Origin: Acidothermaceae bacterium
GTDB lineage: Bacteria > Actinomycetota > Actinomycetes > Acidothermales > Acidothermaceae
Length of the DNA stretch: 11,561 nt
NCBI GenBank assembly: GCA_025925185.1
Contig: JAICLV010000074.1
Coordinates: 1-11,561, forward strand
Direction of reading: 5' to 3'
Position numbers and translations under genes: made by a program. Positions 1 to 6,776 of the stretch are shown in pieces; the stretch's first letter is position 1, and every line of letters begins with the position of its first letter. The notes under the pieces are model-generated. The model ran no database searches. It saw only the letters and a list, made by a program, of their open reading frames with translations, and had not been told where the DNA came from.

Positions 1-632
1 AGCGGGCGCAGGTAGGGGTCGATCTTCTCGAAGAGGGTGCCGGGCAAAAAGCCGAGCCGCTCCCCGGCCTCGACCGCGGGCCGGGTCAAGATGATGCGGG
101 TGACCTGCTTGGCTTGCAGCGCCTGAACGGCCTTGGCAACCGCGAGGTAGGTCTTGCCGGTGCCCGCGGGACCGATGCCGAAGACCACCGTGTGTTTGTC
201 GATCGCCTCGACGTAACGCTTCTGGTTCACCGACTTGGGCCGGATTGTGCGACCGCGCGACGACAAGATGTCGACGGTCAACACCTCGGCCGGCCGCTCG
301 CCGGCTGCGCTGCGCAGCATCGCGACGCTGCGCTCGACGGCGTCGGCGGTGAGCACGGTGCCGCTGCTCAGCAGCGCGATCAGCTCCTCGAACAGCTGCG
401 CGACCACGGCGTTCTCGGCAGGTTCGCCGGTGACGGTGATCTCGTTGCCCCGCACGTGGATGTCGCTGTCGAACGCGCGCTCGATGATGCGCAGCAGCTC
501 GTCGCGCGATCCGAGCAAACTGACCATGGAATGGGCACCGGGCACGACGATGCGGGTCTGGGTGGAGTCCCGGGGGATGTCCGTGCCAGAACCACCGCTG
601 CGTACGGCGGCCCTACGTTGTTCGCCTGGCAT
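1..632 (-). CDS. phoH: PhoH-family P-loop ATPase, C-terminus cut by window edge
   Basis: Only the N-terminal 210 residues are in the window; the gene continues past base 1. The family is usually a little over 300 aa, so about a third is missing. The region before the ATPase core (about residues 26-120) matches the N-terminal part of PhoH-like proteins (LLGSRDELLRIIE, ITVTGEPAE). The ATPase core follows, with a Walker A motif GPAGTGKT at residues 154-161, then ILTRPAVEAGERLGFLPG (181-198), the signature stretch of PhoH. Members bind ATP, and in bacteria they usually sit beside ybeY and are linked to RNA metabolism; the exact role is not settled. I chose the ATG at 632 because it is the nearest in-frame standard start before the conserved part. 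No clear Shine-Dalgarno precedes it, so the start is tentative. It lies 99 nt downstream of the HIT gene on the same strand and may share its transcript. Confidence 0.93.
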   Translation of the reverse strand, partial: MPGEQRRAAVRSGGSGTDIPRDSTQTRIVVPGAHSMVSLLGSRDELLRIIERAFDSDIHVRGNEITVTGEPAENAVVAQLFEELIALLSSGTVLTADAVERSVAMLRSAAGERPAEVLTVDILSSRGRTIRPKSVNQKRYVEAIDKHTVVFGIGPAGTGKTYLAVAKAVQALQAKQVTRIILTRPAVEAGERLGFLPGTLFEKIDPYLRP

Positions 633-731
633 GGCTTGGCCTGCGGCCTGCTCGCGCCTGCTCTCCGTGACTAGGGTTGGCTGCTGGACCCGCTCATGGT
701 ACCCGCGCGCGAGCCCCGGCCGACCTCTTGA

Positions 732-1070
732 TCAAGCGAGGTGGCCAAGCGCGCGGCCGCCCAGCACGTGCGCGTGCGCGTGGAAGACGGTCTGGCCCGC
801 CTCGGCGCCGGTGTTGAACACCAGCCGGTAGCCCCGCTCGTCGAGCCCTTCTGCCACGGCGACCGCGTGCGCCTCCCGGGCTAGCTCCGCGAGCAACGCC
901 GGTTGCTCCGCGAGCGCGGCGACGTCCGGATAATGATCCTTCGGGACGACGAGCACGTGCGTCGGCGCTTGTGGCGCGATGTCGCGGAAGGCCAGCGTGT
1001 GCTCCGACTCCCGCACCACCGTCGCGGGAATCTCGCCCGCGACGATCCGACAAAACAGGCAATCCGACAT
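732..1070 (-). CDS. HIT-family (HINT-type) nucleotide hydrolase/transferase
   Basis: A complete 112-aa histidine-triad protein of normal length. The start MSDCLFCRIVAGEIP is typical of HINT-type proteins, with a Cys4-x-x-Cys7 pair that may bind zinc. THVLVVPKDHYP (37-48) is the conserved central strand. The catalytic triad HAHAHVLGG lies at residues 97-105, the histidine motif that attacks the alpha-phosphate of nucleotide substrates such as adenosine phosphoramidates. The start is well supported: AGGAGG (1075-1080) sits 4 nt before the ATG. The enzyme should be cytosolic. It precedes phoH on the same strand, and HIT and phoH genes are commonly near each other in actinobacteria. It is separated from rsmE by a sigma/GerMN pair on the other strand, so it needs its own promoter within 1071-1153. 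The natural substrate cannot be read from sequence. Confidence 0.95.
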   Translation of the reverse strand: MSDCLFCRIVAGEIPATVVRESEHTLAFRDIAPQAPTHVLVVPKDHYPDVAALAEQPALLAELAREAHAVAVAEGLDERGYRLVFNTGAEAGQTVFHAHAHVLGGRALGHLA

Positions 1071-1080
1071 GCGGCCTCCT

Positions 1081-1092
1081 GCGCAGCTGCGC
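1081..1092. repeat. 12-bp perfect palindrome between HIT gene and sigma factor gene
   Basis: GCGCAGCTGCGC is its own reverse complement. It lies in the 83-nt region between the divergent HIT and sigma-factor genes, directly beside the AGGAGG of the HIT gene. It could be an operator, but short GC palindromes arise easily in this base composition, so no function is assigned. Confidence 0.35.
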
Positions 1093-1153
1093 TAGACAAT
1101 CGCGATAGAAGTGGGCAGGTAAACCTTCGCACGACCTCGCGCGTGGAAGCCGC

Positions 1154-1723
1154 ATGACCCGATCCGTGGGAGCCGTCTTGATCGACCCGGCGAATCGCAC
1201 CGCAGCTGGTCGGCTCAATCAGTTCGAGCACGCGAGCGCCGACGAGGCCATCGTCGAGCTGTACCGCACGCATTACGCGGGACTGGTCCGGCTCTCGGCG
1301 CTGCTGTTGGGCGACACCGGCGCGGCCGAGGAGGTCGTGCAGGACGCCTTCGTCGCCGTCCACGGGTCGTGGAACCGGTTGCGCGATCCCGACCGCGCGC
1401 TGGCCTACCTGCGGCAGGCCGTCGTCAACCGGTCGCGATCTAACCTGCGGCACCGCACGGTGGTCGCCAAGTACCAGCCCGCGCCGCCGCCCGACGTCCC
1501 GAGCGCCGAGACCTACGCGGTCGCGGCGTCGGAGCGCGAGGAGGTGCTCGCCGCATTGCGCGCGCTCCCCCGCCGGCAGCGCGAGACCCTCGTGCTGCGC
1601 TACTACTCCGACCTCACCGAAGCCCAGATCGCCGACGCGCTCGGCATCAGCCAGGGCGCGGTCAAGAGTCACGCCTTCCGCGGCCTGGCCGCCCTTCGCA
1701 ACCTCCTGGAGACAAGCTCATGA
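1154..1723 (+). CDS. SigE-family RNA polymerase sigma factor (sigma-70/ECF type)
   Basis: A 189-aa sigma factor with only regions 2 and 4, as in extracytoplasmic-function sigmas. Region 2 spans about residues 32-100: LYRTHYAGLVRLSALLLGD, then AEEVVQDAFVAVHGSWNRL, then AYLRQAVVNRSRSNLRHR. Region 4 spans about 129-182, with LPRRQRETLVLRYYSDLTEAQIADALGISQGAVKSHAFRGLAALR holding the DNA-binding helix-turn-helix. The WNRLRDPDRALAYLRQAVVNRSRSNLRHR pattern and overall layout are those of the actinobacterial SigE family. It should direct RNA polymerase to a small regulon, probably including its own promoter. The ATG at 1154 has GGAAG (1145-1149) only 4 nt upstream; a slightly later start is possible because conserved sequence begins near residue 23. 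The stop overlaps the next gene as ATGA, so translation is likely coupled. Its target promoters cannot be told from this window. Confidence 0.93.
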   Translation: MTRSVGAVLIDPANRTAAGRLNQFEHASADEAIVELYRTHYAGLVRLSALLLGDTGAAEEVVQDAFVAVHGSWNRLRDPDRALAYLRQAVVNRSRSNLRHRTVVAKYQPAPPPDVPSAETYAVAASEREEVLAALRALPRRQRETLVLRYYSDLTEAQIADALGISQGAVKSHAFRGLAALRNLLETSS

Positions 1724-2787
1724 GCCGCCACTCAAACAACTGGGACGGCGAAGACCGGCCGGACGACGACGCCGCCCGCCGGCTGCGCGACGTCCTCGGC
1801 AACGAGGCGCGCTCGATCCAGCCGTCGGATGACGGCCTCGCCCGTATCCGCGAGAAGATCCGCGACCGTAGGCACGCACGGCGGGCGTGGCTTCGGCCGC
1901 TCGCGGTCGCTGGCGCGGCAGCGGCGACTGCCGCGATCGTGGTCACGGTGGTCGTGATCGCCCCGGGAGGCGGCGACGACCACGTCGGCCAGCCGGCCGC
2001 CGACGGCTCACCAACCGCCGCCGTCGTGAGCCCGCCCCCGTCGTCCGACTCGACCGCGCCCACGCCCACGGCTGACGCGACCCACGCCGTGACCCTGTAC
2101 TTCGTCGGGGCGAAGGCCGACCCGCAGCAGCTGCTGTATCCCGAGACCGTCATGCGCGTGCCGCCGGCCGGCAACGCGTTCATCTCCGACGCGGTGACCG
2201 CGCTGCTCACCACATCGCCCGCCGACCCGGACTACCTCAACCCTTGGCCGCAGGGCACCCACCTGCTCGGCGCCACGATCAAGAACGGCACCGAGGCCGT
2301 CATCGACCTGTCGCCTGAGGCCGCCGACGGCCCGAACGGGCTCGGCGAGATCAGCGCGCAGCAGCTCTTCTACACCGTGCACGGCGCCGCGCCGAAGATC
2401 GACTCAGTCGAGCTGCGGGTCGACGGCGCGCCGGTGACGTCGCTGTGGGGGACGCCGATCACCAACCCGATCAAGGCGAAGGAGCCGTTCGAGGTCTTCG
2501 CTCACGTCTGGATCACCACTCCGACGCAGGGGGCCACCGTGGCGTCGGCGGTCGACTTCGGTGGCGACGCGATCGTCTTCGAGGCGAACGTCAGCTGGCA
2601 GATCCTGATGAACGGCAGCGTCTTGAAGCAGGGCTTCGCGACCGCCGACAAGGGCGCCCCGCTTCAGGGCACGTGGCACGACAGCGTCACCCTCACCCCA
2701 GGCACCTACGAGCTGCGCGCATTCGAGTCATCGGCGAAGGACGGTTCGCCGACCTACGTCGACACCAAGACGTTCACCGTCAAATAG
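1720..2787 (+). CDS. Membrane-anchored GerMN/Gmad2 domain protein, likely regulator of the adjacent sigma factor
   Basis: A 355-aa single-pass membrane protein. Residues 1-58 are charged and probably cytoplasmic (RRLRDVLGNEARSIQPSDDGLARIREKI), a style seen in actinobacterial proteins encoded next to SigE-family sigmas. Residues 60-81 form one hydrophobic helix. A Pro/Ser/Thr-rich linker (about 84-120) follows. Residues 122-240 look like a GerMN domain (HAVTLYFVGAKA, PAGNAFISDAVTALL, GTEAVIDLSPEA, QQLFYTVHGAAPKIDSVELRVDG). Residues 264-354 look like Gmad2, an Ig-like domain of spore-germination proteins (ITTPTQGATVASAVDFGG through PGTYELRAFESSAKDG). The start overlaps the sigma stop by ATGA, with GGAG (1708-1711) 8 nt upstream, so the two proteins are probably co-produced. 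I infer that the inner tail holds or tunes the sigma factor while the outer domains sense the envelope; no known zinc anti-sigma motif is present, so this is unproven. The gene ends 4 nt from the convergent rsmE stop. Confidence 0.87.
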   Translation: MSRHSNNWDGEDRPDDDAARRLRDVLGNEARSIQPSDDGLARIREKIRDRRHARRAWLRPLAVAGAAAATAAIVVTVVVIAPGGGDDHVGQPAADGSPTAAVVSPPPSSDSTAPTPTADATHAVTLYFVGAKADPQQLLYPETVMRVPPAGNAFISDAVTALLTTSPADPDYLNPWPQGTHLLGATIKNGTEAVIDLSPEAADGPNGLGEISAQQLFYTVHGAAPKIDSVELRVDGAPVTSLWGTPITNPIKAKEPFEVFAHVWITTPTQGATVASAVDFGGDAIVFEANVSWQILMNGSVLKQGFATADKGAPLQGTWHDSVTLTPGTYELRAFESSAKDGSPTYVDTKTFTVK

Positions 2788-2791
2788 CCCG

Positions 2792-3547
2792 TCAATCCGA
2801 TTGGGCCCACCGGCCGCTGTTCGCCAGCAGGACGGCGGCCGCGACCGTTCCCGCCGTCGAAGTGCGAAGCACGGTTGGGCCTAGCCGACACGCGGTCGCG
2901 CCCGCAGCCTCGAACGCGGTCAGCTCGTCGTCGGCGACGCCGCCTTCGGGCCCGACGACCAGCACGACATCCTCGACCTCGAGCCGCAGCGTCGACAACG
3001 GCTGCGTCGCGTTCTCGTGCAGCACGACGCCAATCCCGGACGACGCGCGCAGTCGCGCGACCACGTCGGGCGTGCGCTCGACGTCCGAGATTTGCGGAAT
3101 CCACGAGCGACGGGATTGTTTGGCGGCCTCGCGCGCCGTCGACCGCCATCGTTCGACGTGTTTTGCGGCACGGGTGGAATCCCAGCGCACGATCGACCGA
3201 CTGGCCTGCCACGGCACGATCGCGTCGACGCCGACCTCGGTCATCGTCTCGACCGCGCGCTCGTCGCGCTCGCCTTTCGCCAGTGCCTGGACGACGGTCA
3301 ACCAGGGACGCGGCCGCGGCTCGACGACGCGCGCGAGCACCCGAGCCTCGATGGAATTCGCCGTGACCGCGGCGATTTCGGCGGGGCAGCGCAGACCCGC
3401 GCCGTCGGACAGCACCACTTCCTCACCGACACTGAGCCGCTTCACGGTCGCGGCGTGCCGGCCTTCGGTGCCGTCGAGGACGACGTGCGCGCCGACCGTG
3501 GTCGCGCGCAGCTTTTCGGCGTCCGCGAAGAAAAGCGGCGCGGTCAT
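2792..3547 (-). CDS. rsmE: 16S rRNA (uracil-1498-N3)-methyltransferase
   Basis: A 251-aa protein of usual length for RsmE, a SPOUT-fold enzyme that uses S-adenosylmethionine to methylate N3 of U1498 in 16S rRNA of the small subunit. The N-terminal part (1-75) is the PUA-like RNA-binding domain (HAATVKRLSVGEEVVLSDGAG). The catalytic part has the family marks WLTVVQALAKGERDE (82-96), TEVGVDAIVPWQASRS (103-118), REAAKQSRR (139-147), the cofactor-binding loop VVGPEGGVADDE (197-208), and the knot segment RLGPTVLRTSTA (221-232). The start is the ATG at 3547, 16 nt after the dnaJ stop; AAGGA lies right behind that stop, about 13 nt upstream of the ATG, a long but usable spacing. It is most likely the third gene of a hrcA-dnaJ-rsmE operon. 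Its end is 4 nt from the end of the convergent GerMN gene, with no room for a separate terminator. Confidence 0.95.
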   Translation of the reverse strand: MTAPLFFADAEKLRATTVGAHVVLDGTEGRHAATVKRLSVGEEVVLSDGAGLRCPAEIAAVTANSIEARVLARVVEPRPRPWLTVVQALAKGERDERAVETMTEVGVDAIVPWQASRSIVRWDSTRAAKHVERWRSTAREAAKQSRRSWIPQISDVERTPDVVARLRASSGIGVVLHENATQPLSTLRLEVEDVVLVVGPEGGVADDELTAFEAAGATACRLGPTVLRTSTAGTVAAAVLLANSGRWAQSD

Positions 3548-3563
3548 CGGCGGCCAGCGATCC

Positions 3564-4700
3564 TTAGTGGCCGTTGAACGCGTCGCGGATGCGCGAGAAA
3601 AACCCGGGGTTGTCGGTCCTGAAGGTGCCCTCGGGGTATTCCTCGCCGCGCAGGCTGGCCAGCTTGCGCAACAGCTCCTCCTGCTCGGCGTCGAGCTTGG
3701 TCGGCGTCGCGACGTCGAGGTGGACGTGCAGGTCGCCGCGGCCGCCACCGCGCAACCGGGGCACGCCGCGACCGCGAAGCGGGACGACGGTGCCCGCTTG
3801 CGTGCCGGGCTTCACCTCGATGTCGACCGGTCCGTCGAGGGTGTCGAGCTTGAGTGTGGTGCCGAGGGCGGCTGCGGTCATCGGGACGGAGACGGCGGCG
3901 TGCAGGTCGGTGCCTTGCCGTTCGAAGACGGGATGCTTGCGCTCCTCGATCTCGACGTACAGGTCGCCGGCGGGTCCGCCGCCCGGGCCTACCTCGCCCT
4001 CGCCCGACAGCCTGATGCGCATGCCGTGCTCGACGCCGGCCGGGACCGTGACCTCGATCGTGCGGCGCGCCCGCACCCGGCCGTCGCCGGCGCACTCGGG
4101 GCAGGGTTGGCGGATCACCGTGCCCACACCCCCGCATTGCGGGCATGGCCGCGAGGTCATCATCTGGCCGAGGAAGGAGCGGGTGACCTGGTTGATCTCG
4201 CCCCGGCCCTTGCAGACGTCGCAGGTGTCGGGGTGCGTGCCCGCGGCGGTGCCGGCGCCGGTGCACGTCGGGCAGACGACGGCGGTGTCGATGGTGACCT
4301 CGCGATTGGCGCCGAACACGGCGTCGGCAAGGTCGATCTGCACGTGGATCAGCGCGTCGTTGCCCTGGCGCACGCGGCTGCGCGGCCCACGCTGGCCGGC
4401 GCCGCCGCCGAAGAAGGCGTCCATGATGTCGCCGAGGTTGCCGAACCCGAACGGGTTCGCGCCCGCGCCGAACCCGCCGTTCGCCGACAGCGGGTCGCCG
4501 CCCATGTCGTAGATCTGCCGCTTGCTGGGGTCGGAGAGCACCTCGTAGGCGACGGTCACTTCCTTGAACCGCTCCTGCGTGCTGGCGTCAGGGTTGACGT
4601 CGGGGTGCAGCTGGCGCGCGAGCCGCCGGTACGCCCGCTTGATCTCCTCGGGCGTGGCGTCCTTGCGCACGCCGAGTGTGGCGTAATGGTCTTTGGCCAA
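3564..4700 (-). CDS. dnaJ: Chaperone protein DnaJ (Hsp40), dnaJ2-type copy beside hrcA
   Basis: A 378-aa full-length type I DnaJ. It hands unfolded proteins to DnaK and stimulates its ATPase. The J domain covers residues 4-66 with the essential HPD at 32-34. A Gly/Phe-rich linker follows (71-106). The zinc-binding region has four CxxCxGxG repeats: CPTCTGAG (143-150), CDVCKGRG (160-167), CPQCGGVG (186-193) and CPECAGDG (200-207). The C-terminal substrate-binding domains run from about 212 to 335. The start is a TTG at 4700 (TTG GCC AAA GAC CAT), supported by AAGGA at 4710-4714 with a 9-nt spacer and by the family N-terminus AKDHYATLGV. It lies 25 nt after hrcA and 16 nt before rsmE, so it should be repressed by HrcA through the upstream CIRCE. 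Actinobacteria often have two dnaJ genes; the hrcA-linked one is usually called dnaJ2. No dnaK or grpE is in the window. Confidence 0.97.
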   Translation of the reverse strand: MAKDHYATLGVRKDATPEEIKRAYRRLARQLHPDVNPDASTQERFKEVTVAYEVLSDPSKRQIYDMGGDPLSANGGFGAGANPFGFGNLGDIMDAFFGGGAGQRGPRSRVRQGNDALIHVQIDLADAVFGANREVTIDTAVVCPTCTGAGTAAGTHPDTCDVCKGRGEINQVTRSFLGQMMTSRPCPQCGGVGTVIRQPCPECAGDGRVRARRTIEVTVPAGVEHGMRIRLSGEGEVGPGGGPAGDLYVEIEERKHPVFERQGTDLHAAVSVPMTAAALGTTLKLDTLDGPVDIEVKPGTQAGTVVPLRGRGVPRLRGGGRGDLHVHLDVATPTKLDAEQEELLRKLASLRGEEYPEGTFRTDNPGFFSRIRDAFNGH

Positions 4701-4709
4701 GGCAGGTTT

Positions 4710-4714
4710 TCCTT
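4710..4714 (-). promoter_or_regulatory. Ribosome binding site that fixes the TTG start of dnaJ
   Basis: AAGGA on the minus strand, 9 nt before the TTG at 4700, inside the 25-nt gap after hrcA. It supports the rare TTG start over any other codon, as no in-frame ATG fits the conserved J-domain start. Confidence 0.7.
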
Positions 4715-4725
4715 ATTTCTATTTC

Positions 4726-5745
4726 TCAGGACTCAGCCAGGATGCGGCCGACGTAACGGGCCACCGCGCTGACGGCGGCCATCGTGCCCGGGTAGTCCAT
4801 GCGCATCGGCCCGAGCACACCGAGGCTGGCGAGCGCCCGGCTGCCAGAACCGTACGCGGCGCTCACGACGGAGGTGCCGCGCAGCCCTTCGTACACGTTC
4901 TCGTCGCCGATGCGGACGGTCAGCTCCGTCGGGCGGGTCGCCTCGCCGAGCAGCCTGATCAAGACGACGTGCTCCTCGAGCGCCTCGAGCACCGGGTGGA
5001 CGGTGTCGGGGAAGTCGAGCGAGAACCTGGTCAGGTTGGAGGCGCCGCCGACGATCACGCGGTCCTCGCGCCGCTCGACCAGCGACTCCAGCAGCACGGC
5101 GACCACGGCGGACGCGGTGGCCCGCGACGCGGCCGGCTCCTGGTCGACGAAGTCGGCCAGGTGGGTGGGCACCTCGGTCATCAGCACGGCGGTCACACGG
5201 GTGTTCAGCCGGGCGCGCAGCGCGTTGACCGTCGGCTCGTCGACGTCGGCGGCGAGGTCGACGACGCGCTGCTCGACCCGGCCGGTGTCGGTGATCAAGA
5301 CGAGCAGCAGCCGGCTGCCGGTCAGCCGGACGAGTTCGAGGTGGCGCACCGACGAGCGGTCGAGGCTCGGGTACTGGACGACGGCGACCTGGCGGGTCAG
5401 CTGCGCGAGGAGGCGCACCGTGCGGCGCACCACGTCGTCCAGGTCGAGGGCGCCGTCGAGGAATTGCTCGATCGCGCGGCGTTCGGCGGGGCTCAGCGGC
5501 TTGATCGTCGACAGCCGGTCGACGAACAGCCGGTAGCCCTTCTCGGTCGGGATGCGGCCGGCGCTGGTGTGCGGTTGGGCGATGTAGCCGCCCTCTTCGA
5601 GAGCGGCCATGTCGTTACGCACGGTCGCGGGCGAGACGCCGAGGTGGTGGCGCTCGACGAGGGCCTTGGAACCAACCGGCTCATTGGTGGAGACGAAGTC
5701 CTGCACGATCGCCCGCAACACGTCGAGCTTGCGGTCGTCGAGCAT
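4726..5745 (-). CDS. hrcA: Heat-inducible transcription repressor HrcA
   Basis: A 339-aa protein of family length. HrcA binds CIRCE operators and represses chaperone genes; its folding depends on chaperonin, so it loses activity during heat stress. The N-terminal winged helix contains [29 protein letters not shown] (22-32) and [19 protein letters not shown] (37-55), followed by the hallmark [20 protein letters not shown] (57-76). The remainder carries the GAF-like dimerisation region, with [20 protein letters not shown] and the conserved end including IRIGDEN-like [12 protein letters not shown] and [17 protein letters not shown]. The start at 5745 is firm: GGAGGAGG ends 7 nt upstream. The reading frame stays open far upstream into deoC on the other strand, but that part is antisense. 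A perfect CIRCE lies 42 nt before the start codon, implying autoregulation of hrcA-dnaJ-rsmE. Confidence 0.97.
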   Translation of the reverse strand: MLDDRKLDVLRAIVQDFVSTNEPVGSKALVERHHLGVSPATVRNDMAALEEGGYIAQPHTSAGRIPTEKGYRLFVDRLSTIKPLSPAERRAIEQFLDGALDLDDVVRRTVRLLAQLTRQVAVVQYPSLDRSSVRHLELVRLTGSRLLLVLITDTGRVEQRVVDLAADVDEPTVNALRARLNTRVTAVLMTEVPTHLADFVDQEPAASRATASAVVAVLLESLVERREDRVIVGGASNLTRFSLDFPDTVHPVLEALEEHVVLIRLLGEATRPTELTVRIGDENVYEGLRGTSVVSAAYGSGSRALASLGVLGPMRMDYPGTMAAVSAVARYVGRILAES

Positions 5746-5786
5746 TCGCCCACCTCCTCCACCGGTCTCGCCCCGAATCCACGTGC

Positions 5787-5813
5787 CTGGCACTCGCCAA
5801 TGCCGAGTGCCAG
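5787..5813. promoter_or_regulatory. CIRCE operator (HrcA binding site)
   Basis: Perfect inverted repeat with arms CTGGCACTC (5787-5795) and GAGTGCCAG (5805-5813) and a 9-base spacer (5796-5804). This is the exact CIRCE layout (consensus TTAGCACTC-N9-GAGTGCTAA), with the GC-richer outer bases common in actinobacteria. It sits between divergent hrcA and deoC, 42 nt before the hrcA start. HrcA bound here should block the hrcA promoter; deoC, 74 nt away on the other side, could also be affected. Confidence 0.96.
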
Positions 5814-5817
5814 TGTA
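5812..5817 (-). promoter_or_regulatory. Possible -10 element for the hrcA operon
   Basis: TACACT on the minus strand, overlapping the outer two bases of CIRCE. A start point about 7 nt downstream would fall inside the operator, which fits repression by HrcA. I see no good -35 hexamer 16-18 nt upstream, so this is only a candidate. Confidence 0.35.
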
Positions 5818-5874
5818 CGGCGTGACGCGCCGTCGGGCGCGCTCATCCGCCCAGCCGCGGCCCGCCGCGTTCGC

Positions 5875-5880
5875 GACAAT
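5875..5880 (+). promoter_or_regulatory. Possible -10 element giving a leaderless deoC mRNA
   Basis: GACAAT, fitting the nAnnnT pattern of actinobacterial -10 sites, ends exactly 6 nt before the deoC ATG. Transcription would then begin at or near the A of the start codon. No Shine-Dalgarno is present before the ATG. No convincing -35 element was seen. Confidence 0.35.
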
Positions 5881-5886
5881 CGGGCC

Positions 5887-6729
5887 ATGACCACTTCTCC
5901 CACTTCTCCCACTTCTCCCACTTCTCCGACTCCTCCGACTCCTCCGACTTCTCCCACGAGGGCCCACGGCCGGGTGATTCCCGCGACCGTGCGACCCGCC
6001 GACATCGCCGCGATGATCGACCACTCGCTGCTGCGCCCCGAACTCACCGCCAGCGACGTGCGCGCCGGCTGCGAGCTGGCCGTCGCGCGCGCCACGTGGT
6101 CCGTCTGCGTGAAGCCCGCCGACGTGCGGCTGGCGGCCGAAACGCTGGCTGGCACGAGCGTGCGAGTCGGCACCGTCGTCGGCTTCCCGCACGGCAGCTC
6201 GACCACTGCCGTCAAACGCTACGAGACCGAGCGCGCGCTCGACGATGGCGCGGTCGAGGTCGACATGGTGGTCAACATCGGGGCGCTGCGCGGCGGTGAC
6301 GACGACCGCGCGCTGGCCGACATCCGGGAAGTTGTCGCCGTCGCCCACGCCGCCGACGCCTTGGTCAAAGTCATCCTCGAAAACGCCTACCTGGACGACG
6401 AGCAGGTCGCGCGTGGCAGCCGACTTGTCGAGGCGGCGGGCGCCGACTTCGTGAAGACCTCCACCGGGTTCGCGCCCAGTGGCGCGACCGTGCACGACCT
6501 GCTCATCATGGCGGCGTCGACCAGTCCTTCGGTGGCGCTGAAAGCTGCCGGCGGTGTGCGCACCCTCGACCGGCTGCTCGACCTCGTCGCCATCGGCGTC
6601 ACCCGATTCGGCGCGACGGCGACCGCGACGATCCTGGACGACGCAGCAGCCCGCGCCGCCGCCACTGGCTCGATTCCGGTGCCGCCTGCGCCTAAGGACG
6701 AGCAGGCCGCGGAGAGCGCCGGGTACTAG
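5887..6729 (+). CDS. deoC: Deoxyribose-phosphate aldolase with a Thr/Ser/Pro repeat at its N-terminus
   Basis: A 280-aa class I aldolase that splits 2-deoxyribose 5-phosphate into glyceraldehyde 3-phosphate and acetaldehyde in deoxynucleoside breakdown. The TIM-barrel core runs from about residue 36. Seen in it: [12 protein letters not shown] (43-54), SVCVKP (72-77), [16 protein letters not shown] (95-110), [13 protein letters not shown] with catalytic-type Asp126 (123-135), [13 protein letters not shown] (161-173), [10 protein letters not shown] with the Schiff-base Lys190 (187-195), and [10 protein letters not shown] with Lys219 (217-226). All key residues are present. Residues 3-23 are a (T-S/P-P) repeat encoded by 9-bp tandem units, which the family normally lacks. 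The ATG at 5887 has no Shine-Dalgarno; a GTG at 5974 would remove the repeat and give a more usual N-terminus, so the start is open. It is divergent from hrcA and convergent with hemW. Confidence 0.95.
   Translation: MTTSPTSPTSPTSPTPPTPPTSPTRAHGRVIPATVRPADIAAMIDHSLLRPELTASDVRAGCELAVARATWSVCVKPADVRLAAETLAGTSVRVGTVVGFPHGSSTTAVKRYETERALDDGAVEVDMVVNIGALRGGDDDRALADIREVVAVAHAADALVKVILENAYLDDEQVARGSRLVEAAGADFVKTSTGFAPSGATVHDLLIMAASTSPSVALKAAGGVRTLDRLLDLVAIGVTRFGATATATILDDAAARAAATGSIPVPPAPKDEQAAESAGY
5893..5955 (+). repeat. Seven-unit 9-bp tandem repeat at the 5' end of deoC
   Basis: Seven consecutive 9-base units starting at the third codon of deoC. Units 1-3 and 7 are ACTTCTCCC, unit 4 is ACTTCTCCG, and units 5-6 are ACTCCTCCG. 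They encode Thr-Ser-Pro or Thr-Pro-Pro. The 9-bp unit keeps the reading frame, so changes in copy number would alter only tail length. The C/T-rich strand bias stands out from the GC-balanced surroundings. Confidence 0.95.
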
Positions 6730-6776
6730 AGAGCCCGCCGACCGCAACCCCAGACGACCGGCCGTAGACCCTGAAC

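Noticed and set aside
633..731. Tiny ORF MSGSSSQP between HIT and phoH
   Set aside because: Eight codons with no ribosome site; nothing supports translation.
2850..2885. LRTSTA in RsmE in place of the LRTETA of some homologues, seen as a possible active-site change
   Set aside because: From memory, actinobacterial RsmE proteins commonly have LRTSTA, so this is not a sign of lost function.
2788..4772. Long plus-strand open frame (over 600 codons) across rsmE and dnaJ
   Set aside because: It is a GC-rich shadow of two clear minus-strand genes and shows no domain of its own.
5893..5955. Possible CRISPR array or regulatory repeat
   Set aside because: The units are 9 bp, directly tandem and in frame with deoC, with no spacers.
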